Shown one piece after another: positions 1 to 8,682 of a stretch of DNA of 12,798 nucleotides. Made by a program: the position numbers and the translations under genes. The stretch covers positions 7,333-20,130 of the forward strand of contig MEPT01000090.1 in assembly GCA_001769925.1 (NCBI GenBank), in the 5' to 3' direction. Within the stretch, counting starts at the first letter, position 1, and the number at the start of each line of letters is the position of its first letter. The stretch comes from Bdellovibrionales bacterium RBG_16_40_8 (GTDB lineage: Bacteria; Bdellovibrionota; Bdellovibrionia; Bdellovibrionales; UBA1609). Under the pieces are notes generated by a model. That model ran no database searches and was not told the DNA's origin. It saw nothing but the letters and a program-made list of their open reading frames with translations.

Positions 1-3000
1 GTCAACTCTTCGCGGATCGTAGCGAAAAAGTGGCCAGTAACCAGACTCAACCGCAAGTTTTTGTTGCTCAAGACCGAAGTGCATACTGTAGCCGTGAGCT
101 ATACAATGAGAATAGGCTATAATAAGCGAGGTACCCTGAAAGCTTTCAGCTTCAGTAAAAGCCTGAACAGTTTGCAGGTCACGCGCCCCATAAGCAATTC
201 TAGCTACATAAACGTTACCGTAACTCATTGCCATCATACCTAAATCCTTTTTAGGAGTAGCTTTGCCAGAAATAGCAAATTTTGCAGATGCACCCATCGG
301 GGTCGCCTTAGAGGCCTGCCCCCCGGTGTTTGAGTAAACCTCGGTATCCATAACTAAAATATTAACTTTACGCCCTTGTGCTAAAACGTGATCGACGCCA
401 CCAAAACCAATATCATAAGCCCAACCATCGCCGCCCACAATCCATACGCTTTTTTTCACTAAATAATCTGCAAAAAAATCAAGACGTCTTGCTGCTAATA
501 TATCAACTTTATTTTCAGAAGTTTTTACGATTGTTTTTAGTTTTTGTTTCAAAGTTGCGATTCGCTTACGCTGCGCTGATATGCCAGCTTCAGAAGTTTG
601 ATCAGCCGTAATTATTTCTGTGGTTAAAACATCGCCAATTTGCGACGAAAGACTCTTTAAAAGTTCTATGCCGGTTTCGTGATGTTTATCTACGGCAAAG
701 CGCATTCCGTACCCGTACTCAGCATTGTCTTCAAATAATGAATTAGACCAAGCCGGGCCGCGGCCTTCTGAATTACACTTATAAGGAGTTGTCGGCAAAT
801 TGCCGCCATAAATTGACGAACACCCCGTGGCGTTGGCAATAAAAAGCCGATCGCCATAAAGCTGAGTTAAGAGTTTTACATATGGCGTTTCACCACACCC
901 AGTACAAGCACCCGAAAATTCAAATAAGGGTTCTAAAAATTGTGACATTTTAGTATCGCCACGAGCAATACTGCGATCTGGTAGCGGCAATTTTGAGAAA
1001 AAATCATAATTTTCGCGCTCTGTTTCTAATAACGGAGCTTGCGGCATCATATCTAAAGATCGATGTTTTGGATTTGTTTTATCAATGCCTGGACATACTT
1101 CTACACATGCTGCACACCCGGTACAATCTTCTACAGCGACCTGAATTGTATATTTTTTATTTAAGTGTTCTTTAGATTTAAAATCTACAGATTTAAAAGT
1201 TTTTGGAGCTTTTTCTAATTCTGTTGGATCATAAAGTGCTGCGCGAATAGCGGCATGCGGACAAACGAACGCACATTTGTTACATTGAATGCATATTTTA
1301 GGATCCCAAACAGGTACAAATTGCGAGATATTTCTTTTCTCCCATTGAGTGGTGCCGGTAGGCCATGTCCCGTCAATAGGAAAGGCGCTCACCGGGAGCG
1401 AATCACCTTTGCCTGATAATATTGTAGCCGTAACTCTTTTAACAAAATTAGGCGCATAATCTGGTATCAACGGCGTAACTTGCCGGGTGCTAGTTACTAC
1501 ATCGGACACAGGAACTTCAAAAAGCGCCTGCAAAGCACTATCTACAGCCTTGAAGTTTTGCTGAACAACCTCAGGTCCCTTTTTTTCATAAGATTTAGTA
1601 ATTGCATTTTTAATGTGCACTATAGCTTCGTCTCGAAAAATCACATTTGAGATAGCAAAAAAGCACGTTTGCATAATAGTATTTATTCTGCCACCCATGT
1701 TTGTTTCGCGCGCAACCTTATAGGCATCAATAGCATAGACCTTTAATTTTTTATTTATAATTTGCGCTTGTGCATCAGCTGATAACTCGCCCCATAGTTT
1801 GTCTTTTGCAAAAGAAGAATTTAACAGAAGAACACCCTCTTGAGCCGCGTAATCAATAACGTCATATTTATCGAGAAAATCCCATTGATGACAGGCAACA
1901 AAATTAGCATTTTTAATTAAATACGTGGATTGAATTGGTTTCGGCCCAAAGCGTAGATGAGAAATTGTAACTGCACCTGATTTTTTAGAATCGTAAACAA
2001 AATATCCTTGCGCAAAATTATCAGTTTCTTCACCAATAATTTTTATCGAATTTTTATTGGCCCCAACGGTGCCATCAGCACCCAAGCCAAAAAAAACGCA
2101 GCGACTTACCTCGTTTGACTCAATATCAAGTTTGTTATCATAGTCTAGAGAGGTGCCGCTAACATCGTCGTGAATACCAATAGTGAAATGATTTTTTGGT
2201 GAAGGTTTTTTAAGCTCTGCAAAAATGCTCATAACCATGCTTGGTGTAAATTCTTTTGAAGATAACCCATAACGCCCACCGATAACCTGCGGGTTTGCGC
2301 CAGAGCTATTTGACTCGAAAAGTGCAGTTACCACATCTTGATAAAGTGGCTCACCTAGCGCCCCAGGCTCTTTTGTGCGATCTAGCACAGCTATTTTTTT
2401 TACTGAAGAAGGTAGCTCTGCTAAAAAGTGTTTTGCTGAAAACGGTCGATACAAGCGCACTTTAAGTACACCAACTTTTTGCGACTTATCCTGATCTTTG
2501 TTATTTTTAAGTAACCAGGTAACAGTTTCGTGAACAGTTTCTGCACCGGAACCCATTATAACTATCACACGCTCTGCTTGCGGGTGGCCAACATATTCAA
2601 AGAGTTTATAACTACGGCCTGTTAACTCTGCAAATTGATCAAAACTTTTTTGCACAAGATCAGGAATTTGCTCGTAGTATGGGTTACACGCTTCGCGCGC
2701 CTGAAAAAAAACATCAGGGTTTTGCGACGTACCTCGTATCATAGGGCCATCAGGAGTAAGTGCTAATTTTCTAAAAGCCTCAATATTTTCTTCATCAATC
2801 ATCGACGAAAGGGTTTCGTTAGAAATAGTGTTAATTTTTGCTACTTCATGTGATGTTCTAAACCCATCAAAAAAGTGAAGAAACGGCACCCGCGATTTCA
2901 GTGTAGCCGCATGCGAAACTGCAGCAAAGTCATGAGCTTCTTGAACAGACCCAGAGCATAACATCGCAAAGCCAATTTGGCGACAAGCCATAACGTCAGA

Positions 3001-3396
3001 ATGGTCACCAAATATCGAAAGTGCATGCGTCGCTAAAGCTCTTGCAGAAACATGCATACAAAATGGCGTTAATTCACCGGCAATTTTATACATATTAGGA
3101 ATCATCAACAGCAAGCCCTGTGACGCCGTAAAGGTGGTAGACATTGCACCAGTTTGCAGCATGCCGTGAATAGCACCAGCGGCACCACCTTCGGATTGCA
3201 TTTCTATTAAACGCGGAACTGTGCCCCAAAGATTAGGCTTATTTTTCACTGACCATTCTTCGGCTAACTCTGCCATCGTAGATGAAGGCGTGATTGGGTA
3301 AATTGCAATAGTCTCAGAAAAACGATAGGCAACCGAAGCTGCCGCTTCGTTGCCATCAAGTGTTGCGGCGCGACTTTGGCCTGATTTTTTGTTCAT
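1..3396 (-). CDS. nifJ: Pyruvate:ferredoxin (flavodoxin) oxidoreductase, 3' end missing
   Basis: This is the single-chain PFOR that oxidises pyruvate + CoA to acetyl-CoA + CO2, passing electrons to ferredoxin or flavodoxin in the cytoplasm. The frame is open from ATG at 3394-3396 to the window edge: 1132 codons with no stop. Family members of about 1170-1200 residues suggest some 45-65 C-terminal residues are lost. Domains in order: N-terminal thiamine-diphosphate domain with YPITPSSTM (residues 33-41) and VSARALATHALSIFGDH; CoA/linker domains; an 8Fe ferredoxin domain with C702, C705, C708, C712 and C758, C761, C764, C768; and the TPP-phosphate domain with GDGW (989-992) and NTGGQ (1023-1027). 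Ligands of the proximal cluster are C831, C834, C859 and C1098, and the 3 and 25 spacing of the first three equals that recalled for the Desulfovibrio africanus enzyme. The start lies 7 nt after the ferredoxin stop with only a weak Shine-Dalgarno site, so translational coupling is likely. Identity is near certain. Confidence 0.97.
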   Translation of the reverse strand, partial: MNKKSGQSRAATLDGNEAAASVAYRFSETIAIYPITPSSTMAELAEEWSVKNKPNLWGTVPRLIEMQSEGGAAGAIHGMLQTGAMSTTFTASQGLLLMIPNMYKIAGELTPFCMHVSARALATHALSIFGDHSDVMACRQIGFAMLCSGSVQEAHDFAAVSHAATLKSRVPFLHFFDGFRTSHEVAKINTISNETLSSMIDEENIEAFRKLALTPDGPMIRGTSQNPDVFFQAREACNPYYEQIPDLVQKSFDQFAELTGRSYKLFEYVGHPQAERVIVIMGSGAETVHETVTWLLKNNKDQDKSQKVGVLKVRLYRPFSAKHFLAELPSSVKKIAVLDRTKEPGALGEPLYQDVVTALFESNSSGANPQVIGGRYGLSSKEFTPSMVMSIFAELKKPSPKNHFTIGIHDDVSGTSLDYDNKLDIESNEVSRCVFFGLGADGTVGANKNSIKIIGEETDNFAQGYFVYDSKKSGAVTISHLRFGPKPIQSTYLIKNANFVACHQWDFLDKYDVIDYAAQEGVLLLNSSFAKDKLWGELSADAQAQIINKKLKVYAIDAYKVARETNMGGRINTIMQTCFFAISNVIFRDEAIVHIKNAITKSYEKKGPEVVQQNFKAVDSALQALFEVPVSDVVTSTRQVTPLIPDYAPNFVKRVTATILSGKGDSLPVSAFPIDGTWPTGTTQWEKRNISQFVPVWDPKICIQCNKCAFVCPHAAIRAALYDPTELEKAPKTFKSVDFKSKEHLNKKYTIQVAVEDCTGCAACVEVCPGIDKTNPKHRSLDMMPQAPLLETERENYDFFSKLPLPDRSIARGDTKMSQFLEPLFEFSGACTGCGETPYVKLLTQLYGDRLFIANATGCSSIYGGNLPTTPYKCNSEGRGPAWSNSLFEDNAEYGYGMRFAVDKHHETGIELLKSLSSQIGDVLTTEIITADQTSEAGISAQRKRIATLKQKLKTIVKTSENKVDILAARRLDFFADYLVKKSVWIVGGDGWAYDIGFGGVDHVLAQGRKVNILVMDTEVYSNTGGQASKATPMGASAKFAISGKATPKKDLGMMAMSYGNVYVARIAYGARDLQTVQAFTEAESFQGTSLIIAYSHCIAHGYSMHFGLEQQKLAVESGYWPLFRYDPRRVD

Positions 3397-3403
3397 TACC
3401 ACG

Positions 3404-3691
3404 CTACTTTTTAAAATGAGAAACTATTGTACCTGAGTAGTCTTTCTCTGGATGAATTTTCTTAAGTTTGGAAATTAAAACTTCTTCTGTTTCAACTTGA
3501 TTTTCATCAGTTAGACAGGCATCAACCGGGCAAACAACAGCACATTGCGGTTTACCATGAAAACCAACACATTCGGTGCAAAGCTCAGGGTTTATTTCAA
3601 ATATATTTTCACCCACCGAAATTGCGTTGTTCGGGCATTCTGGCTCGCAAGCACCACAATTGTTGCAATCAGAATTAATTTTATAAGCCAT
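3404..3691 (-). CDS. Allochromatium-type 2[4Fe-4S] ferredoxin
   Basis: A 95-residue soluble low-potential electron carrier. The first cluster motif is C9, C12, C15, C19 followed by Pro. The second is C38, C41, C50, C54-Pro, with eight residues inserted between its second and third cysteines (TECVGFHGKPQC). An extra Cys is at 59. The insertion and the 36-residue charged C-terminal tail are the hallmarks of the Allochromatium vinosum ('Alvin') ferredoxins rather than the short clostridial type. The ATG has a good Shine-Dalgarno site, AGGAG, 6 nt upstream (3698-3702). It is followed 7 nt later by nifJ and preceded, after 61 nt, by nuoN. The position makes it the likely electron acceptor of NifJ and, by inference, donor to the adjacent complex I. 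It could also serve other ferredoxin-dependent enzymes. No specific gene symbol is justified. Confidence 0.95.
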   Translation of the reverse strand: MAYKINSDCNNCGACEPECPNNAISVGENIFEINPELCTECVGFHGKPQCAVVCPVDACLTDENQVETEEVLISKLKKIHPEKDYSGTIVSHFKK

Positions 3692-3752
3692 AGCATTCTC
3701 CTAATTAATTAAAAAGTACTTACCACTTAAATCTGGCAGTAACAATATTTCT

Positions 3753-5192
3753 CTATATATTTTTTAAATGAGAAAATAATTGAATCCAACTTTGTGCAGA
3801 TTTACCAATACCCTCGTATACATTCGGGATAAGGCCCAGCACAACACATGAAACTATTGCTATAAAAAGACCTAATGCAAAAAGAGGCTTTATTTGAAGA
3901 GGCTTTGCTGAAGGATTTGGGTCTTCAATATACATTTGCCGCACTACGCGAAGATAGTAATACAAAGATACCGTCGAATTCAAAGCGGCAACCACAACCA
4001 GCCAATAAAACCCATATTTAGCGGCAATACCGAATAGAAAAAACTTTCCGACAAATCCTGCAAGAGGCGGTATGCCGGCAAGGCCAAAAAGTGCAAGCAT
4101 CATTGCAAATGCTAACAGCGGGTTTACTCGTGAAAACCCCTTTAAACCAGTCATGTCTTCATTGCCAGTTTCTTGAATATGCAAAATCAATACAGCAAAA
4201 ACTGCCAGATTTGTAACCGCATAAACTAGCAGATAAAATATCATAGCCTGAGCGTCGGCTGCGCCTGTACCCATAAAGCCTATGATTAAATATCCTGCTT
4301 GAGAAATGGCCGAGTAAGCCATAAAACGCATTAAGTTTTTCTGTGTAATTGCTGCAAAATTGCCAAGAGTCATAGTGGCGGTTGCAAAAATTGCAATTAG
4401 TAAGCTCCAAGAATGAAGTTGTCCCCAAAATACTCGATAAAAAAATTGAAAAGCTAAGGCAAGACCTGCGGCTTTTGAAGCAACCGACAAATAGGCAGTA
4501 ACAATTGGTGGCGCACCTTCGTAAGCATCAGGGGCCCACATATGAAAAGGAAATAATGTGAGTTTAAACCCGACTCCGGCTATGATAAGCCCTGCTGCTA
4601 ACCATGTTGCAGAATTTGCAGTAATAGCTTTAGCTATCAAATTCAGATCGACTTGTGCAGTAAGACCATATAGTAACCCCATGCCGTAAAGTAAAAATGC
4701 TGAGCCAAGTGCGCCAATTGCTAAATATTTGATACCAGCTTCGCCAGATTTTTCTGAGCGGCGCCAGGCAGTAAGCGCAAAAAGCGGAATGGTGGCTAAC
4801 TCAAGACCAATATACAACGAAACCATATCGCGACTTGAAATTAAAAACATCATGCCGGCTAGAGACATAAGCAAAACAAAAATAAATTCACTACGGTGAG
4901 TTAACGGCATGTTTTTACTTTCAAAAGAAATTGAACTAAAAGTTAGGGTTAAAAAAGTCGAAAGTAAAAATATAAATTTAAACCAAGAACTTACCTGATC
5001 AATAGCAAAACGCCCACCTAGCCATGAGGCCTCCTCGCCCCACACACTAAAAAGTGATGCTGTTGAAATAGCAATACCAATTAATGCTAAATAAAAAAGA
5101 ATTTTTTTATCTATTTTTAAAAATATAAAATCTAAAATAAGCACCGAGAAAGCTGTAAAAATTAAAATTAATTCAGGTGCCATGAGAAACAT
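3753..5192 (-). CDS. nuoN: Complex I membrane subunit N
   Basis: A 479-residue antiporter-like (Mrp-type) proton-translocating subunit of the membrane arm, about 14 transmembrane helices. The expected channel residues are present: E131 in YIGLELATIP, K210 in GVGFKLTLFPFHMWAPD, K240 in SVASK, and K383 in GFVGKFFLF, corresponding to the E. coli NuoN series E133, K217, K247 and K395. Length is normal (E. coli 485). The start ATG at 5190-5192 has AGGGAG (5198-5203) 5 nt upstream, and this site overlaps the nuoM stop codon. An internal ATG at codon 4 lacks its own site. It is the last nuo gene of the cluster. The 61-nt gap after it holds no convincing terminator, so read-through into the ferredoxin gene is plausible. 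Confidence 0.96.
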   Translation of the reverse strand: MFLMAPELILIFTAFSVLILDFIFLKIDKKILFYLALIGIAISTASLFSVWGEEASWLGGRFAIDQVSSWFKFIFLLSTFLTLTFSSISFESKNMPLTHRSEFIFVLLMSLAGMMFLISSRDMVSLYIGLELATIPLFALTAWRRSEKSGEAGIKYLAIGALGSAFLLYGMGLLYGLTAQVDLNLIAKAITANSATWLAAGLIIAGVGFKLTLFPFHMWAPDAYEGAPPIVTAYLSVASKAAGLALAFQFFYRVFWGQLHSWSLLIAIFATATMTLGNFAAITQKNLMRFMAYSAISQAGYLIIGFMGTGAADAQAMIFYLLVYAVTNLAVFAVLILHIQETGNEDMTGLKGFSRVNPLLAFAMMLALFGLAGIPPLAGFVGKFFLFGIAAKYGFYWLVVVAALNSTVSLYYYLRVVRQMYIEDPNPSAKPLQIKPLFALGLFIAIVSCVVLGLIPNVYEGIGKSAQSWIQLFSHLKNI

Positions 5193-5201
5193 CGCTACTC
5201 C

Positions 5202-6719
5202 CTAATGCAGCCGATTTAAAATCGGATAAATTGAATTTTCAATAAGTTTAATTAGCGGTAGCGGATAAACCCCGACAATAGCTAAAGTTGCTACGAGCAT
5301 TCCGGTTGTGAGTTTTTCAGTGATAGTCGCATCGGTTAGATTTTCGTGATGTGGATCTTGTACGGGCCCGAGAAATACTTTGCCAAGGCCGCGTAAGACA
5401 TAAACGGCTGTGACCACAATCGACATTGCTGCGAGAATAGTCAGCACTCTAGAAAAAACAATTGAGTGCCAAGCATTGCCAAAAAACCATGCCATAAAAA
5501 CATGAACTTCAGCGATAAACCCAGAAAACCCGGGTAACCCAAGAGATGCAAGACCAGCAATATAAAAACTTGTACTGAGCCAAGGCATAACTTGGCCAAG
5601 CCCCCCCATTTCAGAAATCATGCGCGTATGAGTGCGCCCATAAATCATGCCAATTAATGCAAAAAATAACCCAGTCATAATACCGTGACTGAACATCTGT
5701 AAAACGGCCCCTTTAAAGCCCATAAAATTAAGAGTAGCCACGCCGAAAAGTACCAGCCCGCAGTGGCTTACTGAAGAGTAGGCGGTAAAAAACTTAAGAT
5801 CTTTTTGCTTAATAGCGCCAAAAGCACCATATAAAATATTAATAGTAGCTAGCGCCATAAAAAATAGTCCCCATTCTTTAGCGCCTTCTGGCAGAAGATA
5901 AACTGCAATTCTTAGAGCACCATAGCCACCAAGTTTCATCAGCACACCGGCATGAAGCATAGAAACTGCAGTCGGTGCCGAGGCGTGCCCGTCGGGTGAC
6001 CACGTATGAAAAGGATAAAGTGCCCCTAAAATACCAAACCCGACAAATATTGTCGGAAAAGCCCATGATTGAAATTCTTTTGGGTAGTTAAACTGTGCTA
6101 GTGAATTTAAATCAAAAGTATATATACCAGTTTTAGCTCCGGCAATGAAGTAAAGGGCCAAAAACCCAACTAATATAAGTGCTGAACCAACCATAAGCAT
6201 AAGAGTTAGCTTCATTGCCGAGTATTCTTTAGGCCCGGTACCCCAAACGCCAATAAGCAAATACATAGGTAAAACTGCAACTTCATAAAACATAAAAAAT
6301 AAAAATAAATCGAAGCTTAAAAAAACACCAAAAACGCCGGTCACCAATACAAGAAGAAGCGCAAAAAATTCTTTAGATCGATTTTCGACATTCCAGCTGG
6401 CAAGAACTCCGGTAAAAATAATAATAGATGTCAAAATAACCATCGCCATTGAAATGCCATCGACGCCCAAATTGTACTGAATGCCAATGCTAGTAAACCA
6501 ATCAATTTTTTCTACCAAAAAAAGTTTTGTTAACTTGTCTTCGGGACTAGTACTTAATAACCCCACAGAGACGTATTTATAGGTGGTGATAGCTGTGAGA
6601 ATTAAATGAAGTCCTGTGCCAAAAAGTGCTATCCAACGAATTTGCTTTTGTATCGGCGCAGCCATTACAAACAAAGCGGTAATAAATGGTAAAAAAACTA
6701 AAAGACTAAGTAATCCCAT
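5202..6719 (-). CDS. nuoM: Complex I membrane subunit M
   Basis: A 505-residue antiporter-like subunit with about 14 membrane helices, placed in the middle of the proton-pumping arm between L and N. Conserved features: E146 in FYEVAVLP (E. coli E144), FHTWSPDGHASAPTAVSML at 237-255, K262 in LMKLGGYG (E. coli K265) and E404 in FIAEVHVF (E. coli E407). The lysine that in E. coli sits seven residues before the HxW histidine (K234) is Leu231 here. The start ATG is the first possible in its frame (TAG 13-15 nt upstream). Its best Shine-Dalgarno match lies 16 nt away, inside a 12-bp repeat array. The stop is 9 nt from the nuoN start. Identity is certain; the missing lysine may be a feature of its subfamily. 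Confidence 0.96.
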   Translation of the reverse strand: MGLLSLLVFLPFITALFVMAAPIQKQIRWIALFGTGLHLILTAITTYKYVSVGLLSTSPEDKLTKLFLVEKIDWFTSIGIQYNLGVDGISMAMVILTSIIIFTGVLASWNVENRSKEFFALLLVLVTGVFGVFLSFDLFLFFMFYEVAVLPMYLLIGVWGTGPKEYSAMKLTLMLMVGSALILVGFLALYFIAGAKTGIYTFDLNSLAQFNYPKEFQSWAFPTIFVGFGILGALYPFHTWSPDGHASAPTAVSMLHAGVLMKLGGYGALRIAVYLLPEGAKEWGLFFMALATINILYGAFGAIKQKDLKFFTAYSSVSHCGLVLFGVATLNFMGFKGAVLQMFSHGIMTGLFFALIGMIYGRTHTRMISEMGGLGQVMPWLSTSFYIAGLASLGLPGFSGFIAEVHVFMAWFFGNAWHSIVFSRVLTILAAMSIVVTAVYVLRGLGKVFLGPVQDPHHENLTDATITEKLTTGMLVATLAIVGVYPLPLIKLIENSIYPILNRLH

Positions 6720-6727
6720 ATTTATTC

Positions 6728-6775
6728 TTAACTAACTCCTTAACCAACTGTTTAACTAACTGTTCATCCAACTGT
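6728..6775 (-). repeat. Four-copy 12-bp tandem repeat, each copy ending in a stop codon
   Basis: On the minus strand the nuoL end and the nuoL-nuoM gap consist of four exact-length, slightly diverged 12-mers: ACAGTTGGATGA (6764-6775), ACAGTTAGTTAA (6752-6763), ACAGTTGGTTAA (6740-6751) and GGAGTTAGTTAA (6728-6739). In the nuoL frame each unit reads xxx-GTT-(G/A)G(A/T)-stop, so the gene ends in TGA and is followed by three further in-frame TAA stops. The last unit carries GGAG, the only candidate ribosome site for nuoM. Likely a short duplication product by slippage; any function is unknown. Confidence 0.85.
6736..6740 (-). promoter_or_regulatory. Candidate ribosome binding site of nuoM, unusually distant
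   Basis: AGGAG on the minus strand spans the junction of the last two 12-bp repeat units. It lies 16 nt from the nuoM ATG, compared with 4-7 nt for most genes in this cluster. No alternative ATG, GTG or TTG closer to it is in frame before the upstream TAG. The intervening sequence is AT-rich and offers at best a weak site. nuoM may therefore be initiated less efficiently or by coupling to nuoL. Confidence 0.5.
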
Positions 6776-8674
6776 GGCCCAAAACAAAAAAAATGTAACA
6801 ATAGTACCGATGACAAACCAAACCCCGTAGGTCTGCAGCTGCCCAGTTTGCATTGATAAAAACCCTTCGCCCACTTTGCGCGCAGACCACCCCGATAAGT
6901 TAACTCCGCCGTCTACTACTTTTCTATCAAACCAGGCAATGGGGCTAGCAATAAACTTAAAAATAATTTTGTGAGTAACAAATTGATAAATTTCATCGAA
7001 ATAAAATTTATTTTTTATCAAAGAATAAATTGCACCAAGTCGGCGAGCAATTACATCTGAACGCTTAGCACTGCCACTACTACTGCCATAGATAATCCAT
7101 GAAGAAAAAATACCGATTAAGGCCATTAAAGTGCCAGATATAGCAACTAGCAAATTTATCCTGCTGTGTTCAAGCGGTTGCCCAATCGAGACATAGTGCG
7201 AAAAAGGTATAAAACCAGTTACGCATGAAAAAGCGGCAAGAACTACAAGCGAAAAAAGCATAACTGGGCTTGCTTCATGCGCATGGCTAGAAGCCTCTGT
7301 GCGAGAATTACCCAAAAACGTTAAAAAATAAATTCGCGACATATAAAAAGCAGTAATGCCGGCTACAATTAGACCACCGATAAAATGTATTGGGTGCCCA
7401 TGTAAACTAGCTACTAAAATTTCGTCTTTAGAGAAAAATCCTGAAAAAGGCCAGATGCCTGATATAGCAAGTACGGCGATGAGAAAAGTAATATGGGTAA
7501 TGGGCATTTTTTTTCTAAGACCCCCCATCTCCCAGATATTGTTAGTGTGTACTGCATGAATAACTGCCCCGGCGCCAAGAAAAAGTAGGGCCTTAAAAAA
7601 CGCGTGATTATAAAGATGAAACATCGATGCGGTATAACCCAAAGGCTCACGCAATGTCGCGATACCTAGTGAAAACATCATGTAGCCAAGTTGACTAAGG
7701 GTAGAAAATGCAAGCACTCGTTTGATATCATCTTGCGTGCAGGCAATAATTGCCGCAAAGGCGCTAGTAAATAAGCCAACAAAAGCCACTACTTCAAGCG
7801 CATAAGTGGCTTGCGAATATAACGGGAACATTCTAGCGACCAAGTAAACCCCAGCCACCACCATAGTGGCGGCATGAATTAGTGCTGAAACCGGAGTAGG
7901 CCCCTCCATCGCATCGGGTAACCATATATGAAGCGGAAACATAGCACTCTTACCAGCCGCCCCCATAAAAATAAGTAGTAGTGCCAGATTCAAAACGCCG
8001 AACTCGTTTAGTTGGCTCACCACCTCTGGCTGCGAAAGACTAGTAAAATAAATTGTCTGACTGGTGCCAGCCAGAATTAAAATCCCGATTAAAAAACCAA
8101 GATCAGCAAAACGCGTAACTATAAAAGCTTTTTTTGCTGCTGCAACAGCTGCGGGCTTTTTATAATAAAAACCGATTAATAAAAATGAAGAAACGCCGAC
8201 TAGCTCCCAAAAAACATACATTTGAAAAATGTTTGTAGATGAAACTAGGCCTAACATACTAAATGTAAATAAATTTAAATAAGTGAAATAACGGCCATAG
8301 CCATTTTCACCATGCATGTACCCTATAGAATAAACATGAACTAAAAAACTTACGGTGGTTACAACGGTCATCATCATAACTGAGATTGGGTCAATTAGCA
8401 CACCCATGTGCACACTAATTTTTGGTATAAACTGAAGCCACTCAACACTCCAGGGTACTAATACTTGAGGTGCTGCTCCAGAAATTTGTAAATAATCCCA
8501 AGCTAATAGATAAGACGCAAGCATAGAAATAAATAGCGCGCTAGTTGCAACAAGGCCTGCCCACTTATCAGAATATGGGCGAATAAAAAGCCCGACTAAA
8601 AGAAAAGAAAAAAACGGCACTGCTGCAATCACCCATGAATTTTCTAACATAAAAGTCATAACTGGTGGCTGCAT
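6764..8674 (-). CDS. nuoL: Complex I membrane subunit L
   Basis: A 636-residue distal antiporter-like subunit. Besides the membrane core it carries the long C-terminal lateral helix (roughly residues 560-636) that clamps the arm, ending in a final membrane segment. Visible conserved sites: E157 in VFWELVGVSSFLLIGF, D191 in RFADLGF, K242 in GAAGKSAMFPLHIWLPDAMEGPTP (its first part at 239-250), H267 in LIHAATMV, K361 in NHAFFKALLFL and K416 in GFFSKDEIL. Length is close to the family norm (E. coli 613). The ATG at 8672-8674 has AGGA 6 nt upstream, overlapping the nuoK stop; nuoK is 8 nt away. A second ATG at codon 6 is possible but lacks a better site. The 3' end forms the first unit of a 12-bp repeat array. 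Confidence 0.96.
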   Translation of the reverse strand: MQPPVMTFMLENSWVIAAVPFFSFLLVGLFIRPYSDKWAGLVATSALFISMLASYLLAWDYLQISGAAPQVLVPWSVEWLQFIPKISVHMGVLIDPISVMMMTVVTTVSFLVHVYSIGYMHGENGYGRYFTYLNLFTFSMLGLVSSTNIFQMYVFWELVGVSSFLLIGFYYKKPAAVAAAKKAFIVTRFADLGFLIGILILAGTSQTIYFTSLSQPEVVSQLNEFGVLNLALLLIFMGAAGKSAMFPLHIWLPDAMEGPTPVSALIHAATMVVAGVYLVARMFPLYSQATYALEVVAFVGLFTSAFAAIIACTQDDIKRVLAFSTLSQLGYMMFSLGIATLREPLGYTASMFHLYNHAFFKALLFLGAGAVIHAVHTNNIWEMGGLRKKMPITHITFLIAVLAISGIWPFSGFFSKDEILVASLHGHPIHFIGGLIVAGITAFYMSRIYFLTFLGNSRTEASSHAHEASPVMLFSLVVLAAFSCVTGFIPFSHYVSIGQPLEHSRINLLVAISGTLMALIGIFSSWIIYGSSSGSAKRSDVIARRLGAIYSLIKNKFYFDEIYQFVTHKIIFKFIASPIAWFDRKVVDGGVNLSGWSARKVGEGFLSMQTGQLQTYGVWFVIGTIVTFFLFWATVG

Positions 8675-8682
8675 TAAACTTC

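Noticed and set aside
378..611. Plus-strand open frame, and similar ones at 61-243, 993-1175, 7356-7559, 10817-11023, 11382-11621 and 11868-12125
   Set aside because: Each lies opposite a conserved nifJ, nuoL, nuoH or nuoD coding region; translations show no domain or normal protein composition and no ribosome site.
1..3396. Frameshift or pseudogene in nifJ, given its length and truncation
   Set aside because: Translating codon by codon from 3396 to position 1 gave one continuous frame with all cluster and TPP motifs in order; the only defect is the window edge.
3692..3752. Promoter or terminator in the nuoN-ferredoxin gap
   Set aside because: TTGTTA (3740-3745, minus strand) resembles a -35 box but the hexamer 17 nt on, TAAGTA, is a poor -10. 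No stable hairpin followed by a T run is visible. Only the AGGAG ribosome site is convincing.
4159..4428. Minus-strand open frames in a second frame inside nuoN, and likewise at 5878-6066, 7414-7650, 10523-10750, 10955-11146 and 11906-12097
   Set aside because: They are out-of-frame shadows of nuo genes whose main frame carries recognisable conserved motifs throughout.
5211..5225. Inverted repeat CCGATTTAAAATCGG at the end of nuoM as a terminator
   Set aside because: The arms are 7 nt with a 1-nt centre, it lies inside coding sequence, it is AT-rich, and no T run follows on the minus strand.
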